This document shows positions 56,715-64,000 of a DNA stretch of 64,000 nt, one piece after another. Position numbers and translations under genes: made by a program. Each line of letters starts with the position of its first letter. The first letter of the stretch is position 1. The notes beneath the pieces were generated by a model. It made no database searches. It had not been told where the DNA came from and saw only the letters and a list, made by a program, of their open reading frames with translations. The stretch lies in NCBI GenBank assembly GCA_001662425.1, contig BDDC01000090.1:29498-93497 (forward strand), in the 5' to 3' direction. This stretch comes from Chlamydomonas sphaeroides. Its lineage: Eukaryota; Chlorophyta; Chlorophyceae; Chlamydomonadales; Chlamydomonadaceae.

Positions 56715-59077
56715 CTACGCCTCGCCCTCCTCGTCCTCATCGTCGTCGTCGAAGGCCGCCTTGCTGGCCGCCAGCGCCTCCGTCAGCGCCTGCTGCATCG
56801 CCTCCAGCCGCACCTTGCGCTTCTTCAGCTCCATGACCGCCAGCTGCACGGGGATGTCCTGCATGAAGGGAGCAGCAGCAGCAGCAGCAGCAGCAGATGC
56901 ATTCACATCCTCGGTAGCAGCAGCAGCAGCATCAACAGGAATGGCAGCAGCAGCGATGCCAACGCGGTCGAGGCAGGCGCCGCAGGGCATGGGCCGGGGA
57001 TGGGCGTCCTGCCTGTCGCTTCCTCCCCGCCGCACAGCGCCTGCTTGCCATAGCCCAAGGCCGCTCGCTCGGGCGGCTCCGTACAACCGCACGTGGGCCC
57101 GGCCCCCAGGCCAGGCCGGAGGCCGCACCGCATTCGTGAGGCCGACGGCGACGTCGAGCGCTCGGCCCCTACCCTCCAAACCCCAGGTCGCCGCACCGCG
57201 GCCATCCGGGAGCGGGCCTGCTAACGCCCGGCCCCAAACCCCTTGCCCCTAGGCAGGCCGCACCGCGTTCAAGTTGCGGTCCTCCTTGAGCGCCCCACGC
57301 CCCCACCGTTCTAGCCCCCAGTCGGTCCGCACGCACCGCGTTCTTGAGGCCATCGACCTCCTTGAGCGCCCGGATCTTGGCCGCCTGCTCCGCCACCGCC
57401 GCCTCCGCGGCCGCAATGTCCTCGGGGCTGGGCACCGCGGGGCCGGCGTCCTCGTCGTCGTCCTCGGGCCCCGTGTCGGCTGTGATGGTCACCAGCTTGC
57501 CGCTGGCCGTCTCATACTGCGAGAACAGCGCGGCCTGGCCCACCTTGGTGCCTGGGGGTGCAGGCGGGCAGGCGAGAGGCGACATGGGGCGGCAGGGCGG
57601 CGGGGATGAGGCACTTGTGCAGAGGGGTTTAGCTAGTACCACAGCGTGGCGCCGGTTGCAGCACCAAGCGCAATGTCCGCCAGTCCACCGCACAAGGGCC
57701 CACACAGCACGTGCATCGTCTGCGCTGCCGTACGGTGCCGTACGGCAAACCCCAGCCCTCCCGCGGCCTGCGTGCCGTACCCGAGCGGTCCATGATGTTG
57801 AACAGCGTGACGTCTTTAATCTTGAACCGCTTCCCCGTCTTGGACTTGCGCCAGCCCTCGTACCCCGTCACCACGCCGTTGGTGGCGGCCTTGTCGAGCA
57901 GGTCGGAGCGGTCCTGGGGGCGAGCCAGGGAGGTGGCGCGGCCGGGCCATGCGGGTGCGCTTGAGTGTTCACTTACAAGTTCAAGTAACAGGGTGTGTTT
58001 TTGCTCATCAGTAAAGTGCCACGGTGTGTTTGTCGTGTCGGGGTGGCGGCAAGCAAACGGGTGGTGCAGCGGCGCAGTGTGAAGGGGCCCATGGCCGCGC
58101 GGGGCCGCGGATCGACGGAGCACCTGGCTGCGAGCCTGCGCCAACCCCACATGCATCACATGCCAGCATGCCCATGCAGCAGCAGCTTAGTTGCGATGGC
58201 AGCCGACGCCTTGCACCCCGCGCCCCGGCCCCGACCTCCGCGCTCTCCCCGGCCCTGCCTTCTGTGTGGCCGGGTCGTCCGCCGAGGTCTTGTGGGACGG
58301 CAGCGCCGTCAGCTCGTCCCACGTCATCTCGAACAGCTCGAGCGCCGCACTGCGCAGTGGCCGGGTGGCAGAGGCGCAGGTCGCATGGCGCTCCTCAGCG
58401 CTGTGGGCGCAGGCTGTGGGCACCACGAGAGGCTAGGGGATGAAACGTGGGCCACCGCGGAGCCGTCGGCCCGCAGGCCACTGCGCGAACCGCCGGGCCC
58501 TGGTGCGGCATGGCCGGTGCCGTACTGCCGTACTGCTCACCGGTTGCCGTAGATGTAGTGCGGCACAGTGACGCCCTCCTGCGGTGCGTACGGCATGGGG
58601 CCCGTACCGGGTTGGCCTGGATCTCGCGAGGTCGCGACCCGGATACGCCGCACACAGGCCTCGGGAATGAGGGGGGGCCGCTGCTCACAGGCGCGCCGCA
58701 GCCCCACAGCAGCAGCCCCACAGCTGCCGCCACCACAGCTGCCGCCCCACAGCTGCCGCCCTCGGGTTTGCTGCACCGCACAAGGCAGTGACGGCTGCGC
58801 ATTCATGCCGTGCCCAGCACCTCGATGGTTAGGGTACGTCGGCACGCGCCCCGGCGCCGCGCAACGGCCACAGCCCACATCACGCCAGCCGCGAGCTGCT
58901 CCTCCGCCCAGCGCCGCGTGCACGCACTGCTTCTGTGTGCCACTATAGCGCAGTACCTTCGCTGCTTACGGTGCAGGCACAGGCCGCACCTGGAACCTGT
59001 CGTGGGCCACCAGCGCAAAGGGCGCCCGGTACAGCGCCCGCGCCAGCTCGTGAAAGTCCACACCCGACAGCAGGTAC
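56715..59077 (-). CDS. MEKHLA-domain protein (5' exon unresolved)
   Basis: Exons 59077-58990, 58578-58541, 58349-58259, 57913-57781, 57551-57337 and 56858-56715 join in phase and encode 236 residues plus an unresolved N-terminus. The MEKHLA domain (PAS-like, in cyanobacteria, algae and plant HD-ZIP III proteins) is read in order: YLLSGVDFHELARALYRAPF, VPHYIYGNR, AALELFEMTWDELTALPS, GYEGWRKSKTGKRFKIKDVT with LFNIMD, and VGQAALFSQYE. It probably binds a small ligand or another protein. After it comes an acidic linker (EDDDEDAG) and a charged helical tail resembling a WHEP/coiled-coil motif that ends DDDDEDEEGEA. The third intron appears to use a GC donor (AAG then GCAGGG at 58258); a GT donor 30 bases on would add ten residues that the family lacks. 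The first exon should end in phase 2 and lies upstream of 59077; I could not place it. Confidence 0.75.
56878..56957. repeat. (GCA)n microsatellite
   Basis: Runs of GCA interrupted by GTA, ATC and ATG units in the last intron of the MEKHLA gene, close to the acceptor at 56859. Confidence 0.8.
57126..57295 (-). repeat. Degenerate duplicates of an exon end in a MEKHLA-gene intron
   Basis: The real exon end at 57337 reads GGCGCTCAAGGAGGTCGATG, then CTCAAGAACGCG before GTGCGTG. At 57295-57260 a partial copy reads GGCGCTCAAGGAGGACCGCA and CTTGAACGCGGTGCGGCC. A third, weaker one (CTCACGAATGCGGTGCGGCC) is near 57130. All three keep the GTGCG donor-like sequence. Confidence 0.5.
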
Positions 59078-59695
59078 CTGGCAGGGTGGGGCAGCGGCTG
59101 GGGTGGGTCCTTGGAGCGGAAGCGACGTGTTCGGGCAATTGTTGAGGTTACGGGTGAGTTGGTTTGGCCGGCAGGAGCACACCGGCGGTGCGAGACGCGC
59201 GTCGGTTGGCACAGGCCTGCAGCGAACGCGACGGTCCGTGCGGCTGGGGTGTTTTCGCTAGCGGCGTTCTCGCCGGCCCAGCAGGGGTCCGCCCTGGAGC
59301 ATCGTCGCCGGCGGCTCGCCCCCCTCCCCACAGGAACCAGCCTCCCAGGCCACAAGCGGGCCGCATACCATGCTCGGCCGCGCCTCCACTGCCCGCTGCC
59401 TACATCCCAGGGTGTGACCCAAGCACATGCACGCCGCCTCACACTCTTGGTGGGGCGGTTGGCGGCAGTTGCACGCCGGTTGCCGCAGCTGCGCCTTGGG
59501 CTGCGGCAAGCCCCTTGTGCCCTGCGCTCGCGCCGGGCGGCCTGCCTCTTGCTGGGTACCGTTGCTGGCGGCAAGAGCCAGCGACGGACGGCCAGCTGTT
59601 GAGGCCTTGCTGGGGCCCAAGCCCGTTGCGAGCCCCACCCCTCGGCTGATCACTGCCGCATGCAGCCCCTGTGGGGCTGACACCGGACATCAGGC
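59078..59695. other. Probable 5' exon(s) of the MEKHLA gene, not resolved
   Basis: Minus-strand frames are open through much of this interval, but none offers an ATG plus a phase-2 donor matching the acceptor at 59078. The Ala/Arg-rich translation could be a transit peptide. The next gene upstream ends at 59696, so the MEKHLA promoter must be short or overlap it. Confidence 0.35.
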
Positions 59696-60166
59696 TCACT
59701 TCTTGGTGAGGCGCCAGTAGCTGTCCGCCATTTGAAAGGCCAGCGCGCGCGTCTCAGGGTTGTCGTACTGAGCTGCCACAGCCAGGCCTTTGCGGCCGCC
59801 GTCAGCACCAGTGTCCGCCGCTGCGCCCTCCGCAATCTCCTTCTTCTTCATCAATTCAGCTGGCAAAGGGGCGGCGGGTGGGAGGGCAGGCATGGCTCGT
59901 GCGGAAAGCTGTGGCTTGGACCGTGCCGTTTGCGGCCGACACCCCTCCGCTTTCCCATCCAGCCAGCGCGATGCCCTGCGCGCACCGAGCGCCGACTTCT
60001 TGGGTGCCTTGCCGCCGCTGCCCTTCTTCTCCTTCTCCTTCTTGGCCGCGACGGCGACCAGCACGCGGCGGCATGGCGGGACGGGGGCCACCGCTCGCCG
60101 CCGTGCTACATGGCACAACGACGAGTTAGTTGCGCCAAGGCGCGAAGGCAATGTGTGCACCTGCAT
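59696..60166 (-). CDS. Small organelle-targeted protein of unknown function
   Basis: Exons 60166-59986 and 59859-59696 (donor GTGCGC, acceptor TTTGCCAG, phase 1) give 114 residues. The first 40 or so residues lack acidic residues and are rich in Arg, Ala, Ser and Val (ARRRAVAPVPPCRRVLVAVA), a typical chloroplast or mitochondrial transit peptide. A Lys-rich stretch follows (AAKKEKEKKGSGGKAPKKSA), then a mature part with LMKKKEIAEGAA and a C-terminus NPETRALAFQMADSYWRLTK. I recognise no family. The ATG is the first in frame. It is divergent with the zinc-finger gene at 60662 and followed very closely by the MEKHLA gene. Confidence 0.65.
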   Translation of the reverse strand: MQVHTLPSRLGATNSSLCHVARRRAVAPVPPCRRVLVAVAAKKEKEKKGSGGKAPKKSALGARRASRWLDGKAEGCRPQTARSKPQLSARAMPALPPAAPLPAELMKKKEIAEGAAADTGADGGRKGLAVAAQYDNPETRALAFQMADSYWRLTKK

Positions 60167-60661
60167 GCGGATCGCGCTTCAAGTTGCCAACTTGCGCTTG
60201 CACGGAGCAAAGCTCTGTTATGCTGTGTAGTTGTCGCAATACTTGTATGTTATTCCTGCTCTATGCACGCGTTGCTCTGTAGCCCGCTTGCCTTTGCACC
60301 GCTCGCGTAACTTCGCCAGTCGTGACCTACCGCTTGCACGCAAGCAACGGCTAGCAATTGAACTGCCTCGTGATAGCGCAAATCAGTCAGTGGGAAGTGC
60401 AGCGGCCGGGCAGTTGCGACTTCACACAGCTCGAAGCCCACATGCCCAAACGCGCGTAGCAAGCGGCCCGCGAGGGGGGCCCAGCAGACCCCATCTCAGC
60501 CACCGCAAGGCTCCGAATCGGCCAAGGACCTAAGACTCAGCGCTCGGCCGCGAGCACCGGCCGCATGCACGGTGCGGCCTCGGCCGCGTGAGGGCAGCGG
60601 CACAGTCGCAGCGCCCTGAGCCCTTCTGAAGGTCTCCTGACGCTCAGCCCAGCCGGCGAGC
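60167..60661. promoter_or_regulatory. Divergent promoter region, small organelle protein (-) and ZC2HC gene (+)
   Basis: A 495-base interval between opposite start codons, holding both 5' UTRs. No definite element is identified. Confidence 0.4.
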
Positions 60662-63600
60662 ATGTATAACTCGACGTACAACGCCACGCTGGCGAACGGC
60701 CTCGGGGGCTTCGCCGGCGCCATGGGCGGGACCCCAGGCCAGCCCTCCTTCGGCCGAAAGAACTCCCTTCGCAGCAGCGCGCCCGACGCCGGCAACGGCT
60801 TCACCTTTGACAGCGTCGGTGGCGCCGGCGGCGCGCGCAGCAATAACCCGCAGTACTATTACGGCGGGACGTCTGGGGGCGGCGGCGGCGGGGCCGGCGC
60901 CGCTGCCCGGCCCAGCAGCCGCGGCCGCAACCCCGGCGGCGGCGGGGGCGGCGCCGGCGGCCGCACCAGCAACTCGGGCGCGGCGGGGCCTCTGTACAGC
61001 AGCAACTCGGGGCACAACGTTGGCATGGTGCCTGGTGGGTGGCGCCAGCGAGGATGACCGTTGCTGTTGCGCTGGCGGCGATGGAGTAGGCCGTCCCTGC
61101 AGGGGTAGCGGCCCGCTGGCGGCGGCAAGGCAGCACAGCGCGGCGCCAGCGGCCCCACGCTTCCGTTGCCGCGGGCCCCGCCCCGCAGGGGCCGGCGGGC
61201 TGCGGCTCCCCGCGCAGCCGCTGCGGCAGCCGTCGCTGCGCGCGCCGCCCACGCCGCCGCCGCAGCAGCCCGGCCGCGCGGAGGCGTCGCTGCCCAGCCT
61301 CGGCGGCGGTCAGTCGCGAGCAGCCACTGCGAGCGCCGTCGGCGTGCCCATCCCAAGCATCCCAAGCGCATACGTCCAGCCTTTCAAGCTTCAGCTCCTG
61401 TAGCCCCCTGACCCTTTTCCCCGCCCGAGCTGGACGACCCGCTGCCCACCACCCTGGATGGCATCGACGAGTTCAGCAGCCCTCCAGCCTCCTGCTCCTG
61501 TAGCTCCTTGACCCTTCCCCCTCGCCCCGTGCCTGCCGGTATCTGTGCCTGTCGCCTGCAGGCGCCGCAGCTCCTGCAGTCCCCTGACCGGCCCCCTTCA
61601 CCCCGTGCCCGTGCCTGTCGCCCGCAGGCACCGCCCGGCGGCCGTCCACCTCCGGGGGCTGGGCCTCGGCCACGGCAGGCGCCAAGGAGCCTCTGTCGCA
61701 GCGGCTGGCGCAGGTGCGGGCTTGCTCACTGGGTCGCCGGGGGTTTGAGCCCCTCTGCGCCCTTCCCCGCTTTCGATTGTTACTCGCAAGACAGCGCATC
61801 CACATGCCGCCAATCCCCTCCCCGATGCCGTCTTGTGGGCCCTCTTTTCCACCTGCTAGTAGTTGCTCAGCGTGTCACCAGTGCTTAAGTGCGCTCACCA
61901 CACCCCGCACTGCACTGCATGCACCCCTCCGTCACCCCAACCCCCGCCGCCCACCGCCCCCTGCTGCAGGTCAAGTCGGTATACGCCGCCGCCAAGTTCA
62001 ACCGCAGCCTTGACTCCATGCTGCAGGGCGGCACCTCGGCGCTCAGGTGGGGCGGGGCAAGAGGGCAGCAGGGTTTAGGCCCTGGGAGGGTTTGCATGAG
62101 GCATTCATCAACAAACGCGGGCAGGCAAGCAGGACGGCAGTCGCGGAGGCACGCGCCTGCCCTGGCCGCGGCTACTTTCGCAACCGCCGTGCCGAGCACA
62201 GCGCACCCGCTCCGGGCATCCGGTCCCCTACCTGTCCCTCCCCACTTGAGGCCCTCAGGCGTCAGGCCCGGCTCGCCCCGCCCTTCACCAACCGCCCCCA
62301 CGCTGCGACTCGTGTCCCCCGCCCTCAGGCCCGAGGCCCAGCAGGCGGCCATGGACACGGCCGCGCGGCGCCAGGCGGCGGCCGCGGCGGGCGGCGGCGC
62401 GCGGCCCAGCACCCCCACCCGGCGCGAGGGGCAGCGGCCGCTTGGCTTCACCTGCTACCTGTGCGGCCAGATGTACGGCAGCCAGAGCCTGTTTGTGCAC
62501 ATCCCGCAGTGCCAGAAGAAGTGGATCATGGTGCGGCCCGGCGCGAGCGCAGCAGCGGGCTTGGCTGGAGGGGTGTGTGTGCGGTGCGCGGGAGCGCTAG
62601 GATCCAGGATCCAGGATGACTGCAGCGCAGCCCGCGGCGCCGCGGGCGACGAGCACGGGGCTGGGCAGCTCGAGGCGCCCTGCCGCCGTAGTGGGTCCTC
62701 GCAACGGCCGCGGCCGGTTGCGCGGCTGGGCGGCGGGGCCAGGGGTGGGCTGAGGCCGTCGTCACGCTCCGGAAACGAGGGTGGGGGCGGCCCGCCGCTG
62801 TGCCCTCCACGCCTCGCTCCCTGCCGTCGCCCGCGACCTCTGCACACCTCTCCTCCCTGCCCCCTCGCCGGCCCGCCAGGTGGAGAGCGCCAAGCCGAAG
62901 CGCGAGCAGCGCCCGCTGCCTCCGCCCCCTCCGGGGCTGGAGGCCGGCGTGCTGCCGACCCGGACCGAGGACATGGAGGCGTTCAATCAGGCCATGTACG
63001 GCTATTGGGACAAGGTGTCGCTGGTGGCTTGCCCCATATGCGCGCGCACCTTCAGGCAAGAGGCGGGGCAGCGGGGGGCGGGCAGCGGTGGCGAAGGGAT
63101 GGGAGGGGAGGGGGCCACAGTGGGCTGGAAGGGATGGCAGGGGAGCGGCGCCGGGAGTGTGCGGCGGGGTCGGGGTCCGCTTGGGACGGCTGCCACGGGG
63201 GCCTGCACGCATCACGAGGTAGCGCCGCCGCGCCCTATGAGAGCGACGGATCATGACTGTATCACGCCGCTGCGTCGTCAGCCCCCTACGTTGCACAACA
63301 ATCGGCCGTTGCCGCCAATCGGCCTGAGTACCTGCCGCCCCAACTGCACCCCAATTTGTGCCTCCTCCCCTCGGCGTATCGGACTGCAGGCCCGACGCCT
63401 TTGAGAAGCACGCCAAGGTGTGCACCCCCGCCAACCCCGGGGGGCCGCTGGGCCCAAACAAGCACGCGCCGCCGCCCGGCTCGCGCCCCGGCGCAGGCGC
63501 TGGCGGCGGCGGCGGCCGCGGCGCGGCGGCCACCGGAGGTGCCCGGCCCATGTCCGGATACGGCGGAGGCGGAGGCGGAGCAGCGAGCAGCTCTCCCGCG

Positions 63601-64000
63601 CGGCGCACCGGCGAGCGGCCCCGTGCCTACGTGTGCTACCTGTGCGGGCAGCAGTTCGGCAGCCAGAGCCTCAAGTTCCACATCCCGCAGTGCTACGAGA
63701 AGTGGCTGCGGGTGGGTGGGGCCGGCACGGCTGGGGGCAAGGGGCATGCTGCAGGGATGCCGCTGTGGGGCCGGCGCCGCGGAGGCCTGGCGTCGACGAG
63801 CGCTGCACAGCCCCTCTGCATGCCTGCTGCGGAGGCTGCCTGCACGCCGCTGCCCGCCTTCCCTCCCCAGGACGTACCACAGCCCGCCCGTACCCAGCCC
63901 CGGGCCACGCAACACGCGCCCTCCCTCCCTCTCTTTCTCCCTCTCTCCCCGCCCCACCCCGCCCTCCCTTCTTCCCTCCCAACCCCCCACCAGGTGGAGG
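60662..64000 (+). CDS. C2HC zinc-finger protein, ZC2HC1 (FAM164) type, partial
   Basis: Exons 60662-61034, 61189-61343, 61430-61499, 61628-61713, 61970-62046, 62329-62530, 62880-63055, 63390-63711 and 63994 to the window edge; all phases agree. The gene is cut at the right. The N-terminus is Gly/Ser/Ala-rich (MYNSTYNATLANGLGGFAGA). Zinc fingers: CYLCGQMYGSQSLFVHIPQC (exon 6), CPICARTFRPDAFEKHAKVC (joined across exons 7 and 8) and CYLCGQQFGSQSLKFHIPQC (exon 8). All match CxxCxxxF/Y-x6-8-HxxxC, the C2HC fold of the ZC2HC1 family; a matching partner for the third finger is expected downstream. Members are linked to cilia and signalling in animals and algae, but no biochemical role is established. 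The intron after 63055 begins GCAAGAG, so it is GC-AG; the second finger is only formed with that splice. Confidence 0.85.

Noticed and set aside
1..64000. tRNA or rRNA genes
   Set aside because: I saw no sequence with tRNA arm consensus boxes or rRNA-like conserved blocks, but a covariance-model scan would be needed to exclude them.

Overview
The window looks like nuclear DNA of a volvocine green alga (the Chlamydomonas/Volvox lineage). It is very GC-rich and full of (GCC)n, (GGC)n and (CAG)n tracts. Its genes are intron-dense with short GTGAG/GTGCG...CAG introns, its proteins carry long Ala/Gly/Pro/Gln-rich inserts, and several genes are followed by TGTAA, the green-algal polyadenylation signal. 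There are no bacterial operons or Shine-Dalgarno-led genes. Two runs of ten N (39795-39804, 52545-52554) are assembly gaps. Gene models below were built by hand from open frames, splice consensus and intron phase; where phase adds up through the whole gene I say so.

Layout. 1-2260: nothing recognisable. 2261-3136 (+): small two-exon hypothetical gene. 4920-22695 (-): one giant gene of about 29 exons for a protein of roughly 4,150 residues rich in armadillo-like helical repeats. 22974-23288 (+): a clean two-exon APC13, subunit of the anaphase-promoting complex, divergent from the ARM gene. 23.3-25.5 kb: gene-poor, with a dispersed repeat that has an inverted copy at 4.6-4.8 kb. 25534-27658 (-): pfkB-family sugar/nucleoside kinase, divergent from 28271-31409 (+), an EamA-type (drug/metabolite) transporter. 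33947-36193 (+): membrane-anchored U-box E3 ubiquitin ligase. 37.1-43.7 kb (-): four tandem BTB/POZ-like genes, of which one is intact, one is interrupted by an assembly gap and two are broken; TE-like and hairpin-rich DNA and a minisatellite lie between them. 44068-49961 (+): TELO2/Tel2 homologue. 50108-52663 and 53002-55680 (+): tandem pair of secretory PC-esterase (NXPE/TBL-like, SGNH) proteins. 56715-59077 (-): MEKHLA-domain protein. 59696-60166 (-): small probably organelle-targeted protein. 60662-64000 (+): C2HC zinc-finger protein (ZC2HC1 type), cut by the window edge.

The genes are not one pathway. Recurrent themes are ubiquitin-linked functions (APC13, U-box, BTB), local tandem duplication with decay, divergent gene pairs with short shared promoters, and an unusual number of introns that fit a GC-AG splice rather than GT-AG (three strong cases plus one likely).
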